From Castanea sativa (taxonomy: Eukaryota > Streptophyta > Magnoliopsida > Fagales > Fagaceae), in assembly GCF_040712315.1 (NCBI RefSeq), contig NC_134013.1:32027001-32091000 (forward strand): DNA of 64,000 bases, in the 5' to 3' direction. Positions 1 through 11,596 of the stretch are shown in pieces (the first letter of the stretch is position 1; the number at the start of each line of letters is the position of its first letter). The translations under genes were made by a program, and so were the position numbers. The notes beneath the pieces were generated by a model. The model worked only from the letters and a program-made list of their open reading frames with translations. It was not told the origin of the DNA and made no database searches.

Positions 1-25
1 ATGAAAAAAAAAAAAAAAAAAAAAA

Positions 26-2503
26 GGTGAAACAACACTATCAATTCCTTAAGTTTATCTTGTGAGTGCAATTAGTCTCTTAAATTTTAAATAAGTGCTA
101 TTAGGCCCTGAAAGTTTCAAAGATAAGAACTATTAGTCCTTTTATTAACTTCCATTAATGTAAATATCCATGTGGCTAACGGTAGAGTGATGTGCCATCT
201 TTTTAAGTGATGTGGTAATTTTTTACTAAAATATTATAAAACACACTTAACACGTCAGAAGCTCATGAACCTTACCCATTTTCTAACTAGTATTACCCAC
301 ATCAAGGGTCGTCCTCCCGTTGCACAACCATTGATACCCCACCGTTCATTCTTCCCTCTCCAGCCAACTCTCTCAGTTATTGCTCTTTTCCTCCCCACTC
401 ATTGTCCCCTCTCCGACCAATCCTCTCGTCCTCCCCTCTCCGACCATTGATACCCCCGCTCAACCTCCCTCTCAATTGCTGGACCTGGATAGATTATCTC
501 TCGCCCTTTTTGATTTCTCATTCTCTTTTTATTTTTAGGAGAAATATTGTCCAAAGGGCCAAGGGAAAGCTTCAAATAGTGCGAGTGCCAAACCCAGCAA
601 GTAACAAGTCGATTTCAATATAAATGTCAGATTGTTGGGTTATCTGAAAGCTCACCATGGTTTTGTAGATATGTTTATATCTTTTTCATTTCTATCATAA
701 TCAGTGAGAAAGTTTGTTTAATCATCGAGTCAAGGAGATGGTGTAAAATGCATTTGGCCACAATTTGAGAATGTAATCTTGATTGTGGTTGTTTTCCTAA
801 TAATGGCATCAATCGTGTGTGTTTCGTGAAGGGGAATACAGATAACAATATAAAACAATCTTTCACTTGCAATGCGAAGAGAGGAAAACCCTTGCAATGC
901 TAAGAGGGTTGGCCGGAGAGGGGAGGATGAGTGGTGGGGTATCAGTGGCTATGTGGAGGTAGGACAACCCTTGATTTGGTGTAATACCAATTAGGAAATG
1001 GGTCAAGTAACTAAGTTCATGTGTTTTTGACGTGTTAAGTGTGTTTTATAATATTTTAATAAAAAATAACCACATCACTTAAAAAGATGCTACATCACTA
1101 TTCCGTTAGTCACATGGACAGTTACATTAACAACAGTTAACAAAAGGATTAATAATGCTTATCTTTGAAAGTTGACGGATGCTGTGACTTAAATAATGGT
1201 CCCAAGTGCAGGATTGTCGTGAAGTAATAATTTGATAAGTTCAAGGTCAAATTTACAGGAAAAAGGGAATTGATTAGCAAACCATGAGAGAATAAAACTA
1301 AAATAATAAAGTTTAATTGAAGAGATTTTTGATGGTTTAGTAAAGGTAATTTAAATTGAGAGAAAATGACAATATTTTAAGGCGTTAAGGATTAGGGATC
1401 CACACACAACACATCTATTGGTTGTCTTAACAATATTTATTTTACAACTCAACTAAAATTCATACGAAGGATGATCTTAATCAAATGATTAAACAATAAA
1501 AGAACTCAAGAATTAATTGTCTAAGGTAGTTTCATGAAATTGATTGATTTTAGGCAAAACAAAACTAATGAATTAGTTAGCAGGGAATACTAAGCATTTA
1601 ACGTGCTTGGAGTCTACAATAAATCAAAGAATTATGCAAAACTAAATATTTTTCTAGATGAGCAAAACAATCAAAAACATAAAAGCATAAGTATTAAAAC
1701 CAATAAATAATTGTTAAGAACATACCAATAAACAGTTGAGTTTCACTCCTTGCCTTAGCAAGGCTTCTAGCAAGCCACAACACAAATAAAACTCTAAAAA
1801 CTATGAAGAAATTTTAAGAAAACCTAAATTATGTTCTACGGTAGATCCTCCCCTGAATTTTGCCCTAAAGAGTCTTTAAATAGGTTAAGAAATCCTATTA
1901 CAAGTTAAATTCTCATTTAGGCTTCACTTTACTGACGTTTTTGGCCCATTTAACTTTAGAATTTATACTTTTGGTAAACTACAAAGTTGTATTCCTTTAA
2001 GTTAGCTTTCCATTCCAACTTAAATCATCTCGATTGGACATCTGAGCCGAAGGTTATACTCCAAATACTAACTGGTGTACAGGCTGGAATCTTAATCCGA
2101 ATTGGACTTGAATTTGGTGCAAATTTCCTTTGATTTCTTACTCCAATTGGACTTGAATTTAATTGGGATGGTCTTCTTTGACTTCATCAAGGCCCTTATA
2201 AAAGTAAAGTCCATTAGCTTTTTTCTTTGCACAAATTCACTTATTTAATTTCATTATCCTACATAGGACAAATTCATGCATTAAAATTCAATTATTAAGT
2301 ACAAAATTGATTATTCAACATTATTCCAAAACCAACTATAAAATGCATGAATTAACTCAAAATAAGTATGATAATGTTTTCTAATAATGATATAAATATG
2401 CAAAACTAAGCTATTATCAAATGACTAATAACACTCACTTGGAATTTGAGAGACTAATTGTGCTCATAGGGTAAACTTGAAGGACCAATAGTGTAGTTTC
2501 GCC
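26..2503. mobile_element. Foldback / long-TIR DNA element, interrupted
   Basis: The left arm (26 to about 400) is the reverse complement of about 880-1187 plus 2420-2503. For example, the stretch around 110-265 (aaagataagaac..., aacacacttaacacgtca) returns inverted at 1025-1180, and the outermost ggtgaaac at 26 returns as gtttcgcc at 2496-2503. Arms of roughly 300-370 bp with a non-coding loop (about 400-880) fit a non-autonomous Mutator-like or foldback element. I find no transposase reading frame; the short frames in the loop look accidental. An A-tract abuts the left end, so the TSD cannot be read. The superfamily is inference. Confidence 0.7.
1188..2419. repeat. Insertion of about 1.2 kb inside the right foldback arm
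   Basis: The inverted match between left and right arms stops at about 1187 and resumes at about 2420, so this block is a later insertion. It is AT-rich and has no credible reading frame. It begins with text like tggtcccaagtgcaggattg followed by a string of A/T-rich degenerate repeats, which resembles unclassified dispersed repeats common in dicot genomes. I see no clear terminal repeats; a possible short duplication (tgac) flanks it. Family unknown. Confidence 0.5.
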
Positions 2504-2539
2504 AAAAAGAAAAATCTTACACCGCCGCCTCTTGCCGTT

Positions 2540-3452
2540 TGTAAAGTTTTAGACCCTTTAACACAATATTTTTAACATAATATTAAGCCAAGTTGATTAA
2601 CAAGTTTGTTAATTGAACCTAGATTAAACAAATATGTGTAAAACAAATATAATATGGAAAATATAAAGAACACAAAGATCCGATGACCCAAGAAAACAAA
2701 ACCAGTAAAAAAACCTGGGGAGGATTTAACCTAACTATCCTCAAGGTAAAAACAAATCTTCTAAGAAAGAATTGAAGTTTTTACAATAAGACTTAGACCA
2801 CTAATATCTTATTACTACCTCGTGTACAAAACTTACTACCATGACAAGGACTACTTCTTTCCTTGATCTGCTACAACCATAAGTTCTCTTACTTGTGATT
2901 TTGAGACTCCACTCAAAGGTTTCAGATCTTTTTTAAGTTCTTTAAGCAACAACTGAAGTGATTATCAAGTTCTTGATGTGAATCTTGATCTTGATAGCTC
3001 TATATGTGTGTATAAAGATAAACATCTCTCAGACCTCACAAAAAATTCATCACACAACTTCACAAAGACAATAGAGAGTTTTTGGGTACAAAACCCTAGA
3101 TCTACAAAAGAGGCACAATCTTCTCTCTCTGAAAAGCCTTTTAAAAACATACTTAGGGTTTCCTTTATATTCTAGAAGAAGTAGATCTGAAACCCTAATC
3201 CTTTTTGGGCTTGAATTGTTGTTGGGCCAAACTTATAATTCTGCAGACCCGTATTTCAATCAGTCAAGCTTGTCTTTCGATCGATCGAACCAGGCACTTT
3301 CTGAACTCTTCTTTCTGCAACTTGTACATTCTTGAATCTTGACTTGTATCACCTTGAGCATTGTCTAATAATACCTATAGACTCTAGGATCTATATCTAG
3401 ACAAGTTTGTGTTCACAATTTGTCAATTGTTCTAAACTTTTAGAACCTAACA
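2540..3452 (-). repeat. 3' LTR of the Copia/Sirevirus-like element
   Basis: A 913 bp direct repeat of 6590-7522. On the minus strand it begins TGTTAGGTTC and ends ACTTTACA. It contains a CpG-bearing palindrome, tcgatcgatcga, near 3278-3289, matching the clusters known in Sirevirus LTRs. Confidence 0.85.
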
Positions 3453-3985
3453 ATCTCTCCCTTTGGCAACTCATGACAAAACTTACATACAATATAAAAT
3501 GCTCAAATACAAGAACAACCCAATACAATAAAATGCCCAATTACACATTATTGCCCAAATTACAATTCAACTTAACTACTATCTATCAGTTGCAAAAGTA
3601 GACAGCAAATTTGAATAAATTAACTTATAAATTCCTGAAACACTAAACGAATCATAAACGCATGTGTGGAAGATACAAGGAAACCAATATGAAACACAAT
3701 ATAAAAACAAAAGTAAACTAACTCTCCCCCTAAGTTAGATACATCAAAAACTTTTATCGTCTCCCCCTTTCAAAAACAATTTCATCTCCCCCTAAGCAAA
3801 ACATTTTTAAAAAAATTTCCAAATTTCATATATTTCTCCCATTTTTTTGTCATGTATTGACAAAGATAACCCAATCAAAGAGTAAATAGAAAACATACGC
3901 AACAAAGGATAAGAGGAAATAGAGAATCAAGGAAACAACTCACCCTATGAATAGCATAGGTTTTAAAAACATCTTTCTCCCCCTA
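3453..3985 (-). other. Multiple polypurine tracts next to the Copia 3' LTR
   Basis: Seen as plus-strand pyrimidine runs at 3453-3466 (atctctccctttgg), 3721-3734, 3759-3770, 3784-3796, 3834-3840 and 3971-3984. They share the core ctccccctaag or ctccccct. On the minus strand they read cttagggggag. Polypurine tracts prime plus-strand DNA synthesis. Repeated copies upstream of the 3' LTR are a documented Sirevirus hallmark. Confidence 0.7.
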
Positions 3986-6253
3986 TAAAAATAGGAAAAA
4001 CAAAACATGTTTTGGGAAAAAATAGTTTTGGGAAAAAGTAAAAACACACAAACCTAACTTTTATAAAAAAATTGAGTTTATACATGAACACAAATATTAT
4101 CTCTTTCAATAAATGCAAACTTGACACTATGTGACCCATAAACAGATGATGTTTGAACTCAAATCAAGTAGATAAGATATTTGCACAGTATTATCCATCA
4201 TATCTTTTTTTTTTTTTTTAATTCTCAATTTCCAGTAGTTCACACATCAAAAACATCATATACTAAACTGTACAAAACTCAAAAATTAATCAATCAATTT
4301 TTAAATCAAGCTGAGTACCCAATTTAGCAAAGTGTATGCATATTATGTCTGCAAAACTGCAAGATGGATAAATAAAACAAAGCAATGCATGTGAATCCTA
4401 AATACAAATGATGCATGAAAAAAACAATTTGGTCAAAAACTTAAAAATTGAAAATTTTCCAGTTTCGACAATCAAGCATCGATCGAACACCAATCAAGCC
4501 AACCCGAGAGCAATGGTTAAAAATCAAGGAATTTTTGATCGGTCAAAAATCACATTTGATCGATCGAAATTCTAGAAATTTGAATTTTTTTGAAAAACTA
4601 CAGAAGTTTATGCAGAAAACACTAATCAATTCAAATAATTTCATGAATGAAATGCATGAGAATGTGTTGAAAAGTTTTTCAAGAACATTTGTTTTCAACC
4701 CAGAACTTCAAAAACAAGGTTTTCAATCCTTTTTACCCCAAATTTTCAACCATTGAACATATTTTGTATCAAAATCATAGAATATATAATCTTAAATGGT
4801 CAAAACAAATTCACACACAATATCATGTACTAAGTTTAGTAAAGAATAACTTGTGTAGTTTGTGCAACCAGTAATAGCATGAAATACATGTGAGATGATA
4901 TGTAGATAGTAATCAATCACAATTTCTACATTATTCATTACACAAGTTTGAAAGAGACTCTAACCTAAAGAGTTACATCATATAATTCTCACATCTCCAA
5001 GAAAATAAGTTTACAATCATGTAAGTTTCTTTTTATTTTGCCTCATAATGTACACACCAATTTTATTTCATTGTTAAATTGATATTTAAACCAGATAATA
5101 TACACACCAATTTTATTTATTTGTGTCATCTTTATTATAGTCCAATAATGTACACACCAATTTTATTATTAATCTGAGGCTACACCTTATATTCCTTTTG
5201 TGCATGTGCTACACTTTCTCGAGTACAAAATCTTACAATATGCACTAAGGTGTTCATAATTGGCTAGTAAACGATGGTAAGATTAGTTAATTACGCCTTT
5301 CTCATTAAGTTCTAGTCCTAACAATCAAAAGCACGTGACTTCAAAATTAAGATCATGTGATCAAAAACTATAAACAACTTCCACACAACATGCTCTACAT
5401 AGCTAAAACTAGCAAAATGCAGAAAAAATAAACTCATCCAAACTAACAAGGTACACAAATATGTTATGTAAAGATAACATAGTCAGCCTTAACTACATAT
5501 CCATAATGTGTAATAAAAAAGAAATAAAAATCTTTTTGGTTTCAAAAAATATTTTATGACCAAAACTAAAAGCACATATTATGCTAAATGATTAAAAATG
5601 CAAATGCAATGCATGACAGTGCTTAACTAAGCTATAGAGGGTACACAAACAAGAAATATCAATTTCTTAATTAACCCATGAGTACATGTACAAACTAGTA
5701 CAAAATCATATTTATCTCAAAATAATCATGCACTTAGTTGAGCAATACATACTATTCAAGTTTCTCTACAATCTCAAGTATGTTCTAAATCAAGAAAGAG
5801 ATATCATAATTCATGTAACCCTCAAGAAAAATAAAACAAGACTCAAAATAAAATATTTTTGTCTTTTTGAAAATTTTCAATTTTTTTGGATTTTTTTTTT
5901 AAAACAAAACAACCTAACAAAATAAAACAACCAAAAACTAAAAGAAAACATATCCACAATTAATTGAAAGAATTAAATCAAGGACAAGTAAACAACACTC
6001 ACCTTAGCAAATCTTTTCTCACCCATATAGCATAAGTCTTTGGCTTTATAGGTGAAAAACCATAAGAACTAGAATGTATTTGACGGATTACACCAATCTT
6101 CTGAGAAAGACTAAAATCTTGCAATTTCCTTTCACAAGCCAACAAGCTTAAATTTTTCAAAAGCATATGAAACAATTTATTTGGACTTATGGCAGGAAAA
6201 ATATCATCACATATCCTAGATTGAAATGCAGAATGTTTAAATTTTTATTTATG

Positions 6254-6475
6254 ACAATTAGGACGAATGTGATCGGAGACACCACAAAAGTGACAAACAG
6301 GATCAACTTAAGGAACAACAGTATTCCTAACAGCAAATCTAGTCTCAAATTTTGGTTTTTGCCTCAACAAAGAACAATTTGGTCTAATATGATCAACAAT
6401 ACCACAAAGGTGACATGTAGGCACAAAAAAAAATTTTTTTTATTCTTTTGCACACTAGCAATAGGTTTAAACCCC
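6254..6475 (-). pseudogene. Gag remnant with two CCHC zinc knuckles (Copia)
   Basis: On the minus strand two CX2CX4HX4C knuckles can be read: CHLCGIVDHIRPNC at 6415-6374 and CHFCGVSDHIRPNC at 6295-6254, separated by about 26 codons that include an in-frame stop. In retroviral-type Gag these fingers bind genomic RNA during packaging. Paired knuckles are usual in Sirevirus Gag. Only about 100 bp separate the 5' LTR from the coding remnant, so the N-terminal Gag domain has been deleted and nothing of pol follows. It cannot encode a working capsid protein. The near-identity of the two fingers suggests a tandem duplication within the domain. Confidence 0.7.
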
Positions 6476-6476
6476 T

Positions 6477-6589
6477 TGTAAAGTTTTAGACCCCTTAACT
6501 CAAAGTTTTAAGGGATCTGACAAACAGGAACAACTTTGATATGATTAACAAGTTTGTGTTAATCAACTTTGATATGCTATGATACCACT
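6477..6589 (-). repeat. Duplicated LTR-end/leader fragment
   Basis: The string tgtaaagttttagacccctta at 6479-6499 repeats the terminal sequence of the LTR, and attaacaagtttgt (about 6545-6558) repeats LTR text found at 6651-6664. The true LTR end follows at 6590. A partial second copy of the LTR terminus therefore lies in the leader. It probably arose by template switching or local duplication. Confidence 0.5.
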
Positions 6590-7522
6590 TATAAAGTTTT
6601 AGACCCCTTAACACAATATGTTTAACCTAATATTAAAGCCAAGTTAATTAACAAGTTTGTTAATTGAACCTAGGTTAAACCAATATATGTAAAACAAATA
6701 TAATGCGGAAAATATAAAGAACACAAAGATCTGATGACCCAGGAAAATTAAACCGATAAAAAACTTGAGGAGGATTTAACCTAGCTATCCTCAAGGTAAA
6801 AACAGATTCACTAAGAAAGAATTGAAGTTTTTACAATAAAACTTAGACTACTAACATCCTATTGCTACCTCATATATAAAACTTACTACCACGACCACGT
6901 GATAGCTCCAAGTCCTCGGACTACTTCTTTTCTTGATCTGCTGCAACCACAAGTTCTCCTACATGTGATTTTGAGATTCCACTCAAAGGTTTCAGATCTT
7001 CTTTAAGTTCTTTAAGCAGCAACTGAAGCGATCATCAAGTTCTTGATGTGAATCTTGATCTTAATAGTTCTATGTGTGTGTATGAAGGTAAACATCTCTC
7101 AAATCTCACAAAAGATTCATCACACAACTTAACAAAGACTCTAGAAAGTTTTTGGGTACAAAACCCTAGATCTACAAAAGAGGCACACTCATTTCTCTCT
7201 GAAAAGCCTTTTAAAAACTTGTTTAAGGTTTCCTTTATATACTAGAAGAAGTAGATTTGAAACCCTAATCCTTTTTGGGCTTGAACTACTGTTGGGCCAA
7301 ACTTAAAATTCTGCAAACCCATATTTCGATCGATCGAGTCTGTTTTTCGATCGATCAAACCAGGCAGTTTCTGAACTCTTCTTTCTGTAGCTTATACATT
7401 CTTGAATCATGACTTGTATCACCTTGAGCATTGTTTAAAAATACATATAGACTCTAAAATCTATATCTAGACAAATTTGTGTTCACGATTTGCTAATTGT
7501 TCTAAACTTTTAGAACCTAACA
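6590..7522 (-). repeat. 5' LTR of the Copia/Sirevirus-like element
   Basis: A 933 bp repeat of 2540-3452 with the same TGTTAGG start on the minus strand. The terminal CA has changed to TA next to the primer-binding site. It keeps the cgatcgatcga clusters (about 7327-7357). The two LTRs differ at many sites by eye, so the insertion is not recent. Confidence 0.85.
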
Positions 7523-9576
7523 TCATTAGCTCAATTGTGCCCTTGGTCCTTGCCGTCCGATGAGCTCCAGTCAATACTTGGAAATCTGCAAATGAGGATG
7601 CAAATCTAGCCTCCATTGTGCTCCTTTGGTATCTCTTCTATGTGTTTGTGTTATATGTTTTACTTTTACACTCTAGTGTTTTCCAACATCTTCTTTTCTT
7701 TGATTAAATACATCTGATTGTTTGCGGCTTGCTTGCACTAGTAACTTAGGTTATATTATTTTATTTTATATTAAATTATTCTATTTTATTTATATAATAT
7801 TAAAAGTCTTATGATACAATATGTGTATCATAATTTTTATTACAACTCTAAATTTATCGATTGTGACTACGTACTACTGTACTAGGGAAAATATAGTTAG
7901 TTCATGTGAAAGTAATGTTACGTCAATTATTGTTAATTATTTCATCAAGCTTTGGCAAACATTCTAGTGGTAGAAAATTTTTAGTTATATTTTAGAATAG
8001 TTTACCGTAAAGATATTGATACCATACACTATAATCTTTAAAAACAAATTAAAAAATAATTATGTTTTCAAAGAAAGTATTAATAATAATTTATGAGAAA
8101 ATTTTAATACCATGAAAGACTGTTATTCAAAATTAATTATTAATGATTTGGAACTATGAAAGAATGTAGGTTACAACTTTACATAGTTAAGGGTTAGAAA
8201 AGAGAATTTTATTATAATTAGTTTGGCACCCCTAATAAAAATTTCTGACTCCACCACTGTGTACAATGAAATTAGCATTAACCATTTGTATGATTATATA
8301 GCACCATTAAGGTTTAGCAACCGCAGTTGCTGAGGATCCCACGTGTTGGACATTTTTTTTTTTCTATTTACTTATCATTAGTAAATTTATTCATATGCTT
8401 GGGCTTATAGTTGATGCTTATCAATCTAATAGTGTGATCCAAGCCAAAACTGGTGATTTTTTAGATTACCACTGTAAATAAGGTGTCCAGCTAACTTCTT
8501 AACTAGTCTATTAGATGCTTCATTTCGGAAGGTATCGATCAGCTAGTATTGATTGAGAATTGAGATAGACCTTCGTTCTTGTCACAATTGCAGTTTTTAC
8601 AGGAAGGGATATCTCATAGAGCGGTTGTATGCATTCACTCATGTGAGCTAGCGGCAGCATACACACTATTCATAATATAGTTATTATTTTTCAAAAACAA
8701 CCCGTTACCATTCCTGAATTTGAAGCAGAAGTGCACTTAATTATCTGAGTAAAGGATATAACTCTTACACACACTTGTATTTTTTTTTACTAAAATCATG
8801 ACTAAAGAGTTATTCTAGCTTTTTATAAACCCGCGTGTGTTTTACATGTTGAAACCCACCAGGGAATATAATATTATTGTACTTTCGGAGTATTATATAA
8901 TTTTTCAATTATGAGGAATTGTTATACTGAATTTTATTGTTATGATAATTATAGGGTGACAGTTGTAATGATAAGATTTTAGGATGCATGTTTACTACTC
9001 TCACATTTAAGCTGACCATCCTCATGGTAAAGCTAAGGTCAAGCTCTGTTATTCTAAGTGTGCGCTCCTCGCGCGAGCTAAGTTTGGCCTTGATCAGTTA
9101 AATTTATATCATATCATAATTTAGCGTGAGTAAAATCTCAAAAATGGGTTAGCACTTTCTAAACACAAACTCTTTGAGTCGAGTGGCAAGTAGAACAAAA
9201 ACCCATTTAAACCATGGATAGCCAAAATCTGGTCAACCTAAGCTTTAAAAAATAATAATAATAAAATAAACAAAACTACTCAATCCATCCACCCATGAAA
9301 AACCAACACAAAGTGCTTGTGTTGGTTTAATCAAGTGGGATAAATCGGATTGCACTAAGCTTAAAAGAGTTTCTCTGACGCTAAGGAAGCTGGCTTCCAC
9401 AAAACTTCCCTTAGGCTGTAGAATTGTCGTACCTTTCTGTTAAGGATTTTTAGTTCCTCAAATAACACGATTATCTGTAGGGTTTGTGGGGTATTTCTTT
9501 TTGGGATCGTGGGAAACACAGAGAGTTCTTACTGCCTTGTTTTGTTTTGGTAGTGTAGCTCAATTCTTGTTAGGTA
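7523..9576. other. Intergenic stretch without a recognisable gene
   Basis: AT-rich sequence with no convincing reading frame. The one recognisable piece is at about 8221-8262: ggcacccctaataaaaattt...ctccaccactg, which resembles the end of a hAT element (minus strand cagtggtggag...). I could not place a partner end, so it is probably a relic. About 9400-9576 is likely the 5' untranslated leader of the LINE that follows. Confidence 0.5.
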
Positions 9577-9841
9577 ATGGAGAGTTTGACAAAGCATTAG
9601 AGTACTCTTTCCCTAAATGACCGTGAACGGGGTAGGGTACATCTGCATTAAGGAGAAAAGCAGTTCAGATTTTGTCATTGCTGCAAAGTTTTTGACAAAG
9701 CGTGCCTTAAACATGGAAGCAATTATGAAGACCTTCAGTTCGATATGGAAGTTAGTCAATGATTTTAAAGTTCGTAATGTGGGGGATCACATTATTTTCT
9801 TTATTTTTTATAATGATCAGGAAGTGCAACGATATGATAAG
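9577..9841 (+). pseudogene. LINE ORF1, N-terminal part (DUF4283-like)
   Basis: ATG at 9577 opens a frame beginning MESLTKH, with an in-frame TAG after seven codons and a frameshift near 9617-9650. The continuing frame reads AAKFLTKRALNMEAIMKTFS and then IWKLVNDFKVRNVGDHIIFF. That pattern (xAKFLTKRxxNxExxMKTFxxIW) is the DUF4283 domain found in plant LINE ORF1 and related zinc-knuckle proteins, which bind element RNA. The coding text stops at QRYDK where the hAT element begins and resumes at 11597 as SMPVHDL, in frame. Confidence 0.75.
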
Positions 9842-10821
9842 CAGTGGCGGCTCCAGGAAATTTGTTCAGGGTGTTCCTTAGGAAGTATAAATTACACAAT
9901 CTTATTTCTTTTTAGCCTTTAGGTAATTAGATTTGATGCAATGTTATTAATTTCATTCCGTTCCAGTTACAATGGCCAGAAAATACTGTGTCGGTAAGCA
10001 AACCAGAACAGTAACCCACCCTATTCAACTTCGTAAAAATTTCGGGTCATTCCAGTCTATTTTGAGCGTTTCGAGGTGTTTCGGTAAATAGTGGCGGTTC
10101 TAGAAATATTTTTCAAGGTGATCCTTAAAGAAGCATAAATTACACAATATAGTACACATCACACAATTTAATTTTCTTTGCACAATATAAAGACTAAAAA
10201 TATGCATCATCCACCCGACTCAACCCACTGCAAAACTACTTAATATGTTTTTTTTTTGTGTCTTTTATAATGTGTATTCACTTACTTTTAAGGGACCATA
10301 GACCACTACCCCAATTCCATGTCATGACCCCATCCACCCCACACTAAGAGACAAGAACCGATCAGCAATTTCAACACAATTACATATTTTTATATTTACA
10401 TACATTTACACAAAAAGACAAAAGCTAAGCAATTTATATTGTCAAAAATAAGTCTAAGTCAAAAGACTCACAACACAAGTCAGACAAGAGAATGAAAGCC
10501 GATAAGCCACGTACCTAGCTGGAAGTAACTGAGATCACCTTTTGCTTTTATAGAGTATAGTTTTAAAACCATACACGTGTGGTCCTCTAGGATTAGAACA
10601 AATAATAAAGTATTTTTGGCCTTAGAAATCCGTGAAGCACTAGAAGGCTTTAGAAAACAACTCAAAGAAAAGAAAAAATAAGTTTCCTACTCCTAATACT
10701 TTCTCAGAACACAGATTTGAGACAAGAAATTGTCAAGCTCGTAAGTTACATTCCTAAAAATTCAAAAAAAAAATTAGGGGGGGCCGTGGCCCCCTTGGGC
10801 CATAACTCCGCCATTGTGAGT

Positions 10822-10888
<67 letters not shown>

Positions 10889-11588
10889 GGAAAGAGAACT
10901 GAAATACCTTGATGTTGCCTGAGATCAGGGGCGGCGCCGCCGCAACACGTTGAAGGCTAAGGTTTTTCTTCCCCGATCTCACTTTTGTCATCGCCAATCT
11001 CGCAATCTCTAATTTGGGCCAAGTCAATCTCCGATCTCGCCGTCGCAAAGTTGCTCTGGGTGTTTAGTGTTGTTGTTGCTGCCTTGTTGAGTCGCTGCTG
11101 CTGCTGAGAAGTGAGGACGTGAGGCTCTTATTAGGTTAGGAATTGTTTTAGTTTAAAATATGATTGGGTAATGGGTATACGTATTAAGTTTATAAAATTA
11201 TTATTATTATATTTGTTGAGAATTCGTGGTTTGATGGGCTATTGCACCAATCAGTCTTATACCGATCAGTTTTTTCTTTTTCTTTTTCTTTTTCTTTTTT
11301 TGTTGAGAATCTATGGGTTTCTATTTTCAGCATATTAGGCTTTTTTTCCTGGTGGGCTTGCCTGTTACAAATTTTTTTTTTTTTTTTTTCCAGATTTTAG
11401 TTCAATTTTTTTTTTTTTTTTTTTTGGCTTGAAAATAGAACAAATAAAATTTTTTTTTTATTTGAAGGTGTTCCTAATTTTGATTGAGGGTGTTCCTAAT
11501 TTTTTTTAAAGGTAAACAAATGAAAATTTTTAATTATTATATATAATTTTTTTTATTTCTCAGGTCAGGGTACGTGGTGCCGCCACTG
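9842..11588. mobile_element. hAT-type DNA transposon, non-autonomous
   Basis: The ends are inverted repeats: cagtggcggctcca at 9842 and, on the other strand, cagtggcggcacca at 11588. An exact 8 bp TSD, atgataag, flanks it (9834-9841 and 11589-11596), which is diagnostic for hAT. No transposase domain is visible. Inside are a second, diverged copy of the left end at about 10087-10150, a GC-rich hAT-like motif near 10779-10801 (ggggggccgtggccccctt), an (AG)n microsatellite and T-rich runs. The composite interior suggests nested or rearranged hAT relatives. Confidence 0.85.
10825..10882. repeat. (AG)n microsatellite
   Basis: About 29 uninterrupted AG dinucleotides inside the hAT element. Reading frames crossing it, such as runs of RERERE or LSLSLS, are artefacts of the repeat. 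Confidence 0.95.
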
Positions 11589-11596
11589 ATGATAAG

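Larger units (their letters stand above)
2540..7522 (-). mobile_element. Deleted Ty1/Copia element, Sirevirus-like
   Basis: Two direct repeats of about 0.9 kb (2540-3452 and 6590-7522) are LTRs read on the minus strand. They start TGTTAGG, and the 2540-3452 copy ends TTTACA. Next to the 5' LTR is a primer-binding site resembling the complement of initiator tRNA-Met (minus strand tggtatcatagc, about 6576-6587). A polypurine tract adjoins the 3' LTR (minus ccaaagggagagat, 3453-3466). The internal region is only about 3.1 kb and keeps just two Gag zinc knuckles; protease, integrase, RT and RNase H are missing. Several extra ggggga-type tracts upstream of the 3' LTR are the known signature of Sireviruses. 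No matching 5 bp TSD is visible (ccgtt against tcatt). Confidence 0.8.

Noticed and set aside
2965..3175. 65-codon frame with a near copy at 7048-7245
   Set aside because: The similarity comes from the paired LTRs of the Copia element, not from a gene family.
2535..7527. Target-site duplication of the Copia element
   Set aside because: Flanks are ccgtt and tcatt; too different to claim.
9370..9576. LINE target-site duplication
   Set aside because: I looked for a copy of the sequence following the A-tract (gtgggttctaggtcc) upstream and found none.
10717..11048. Open frames on both strands of about 60-100 codons
   Set aside because: They run through the (AG)n microsatellite of the hAT element and consist of RERERE or LSLSLS repeats; no domain is visible.
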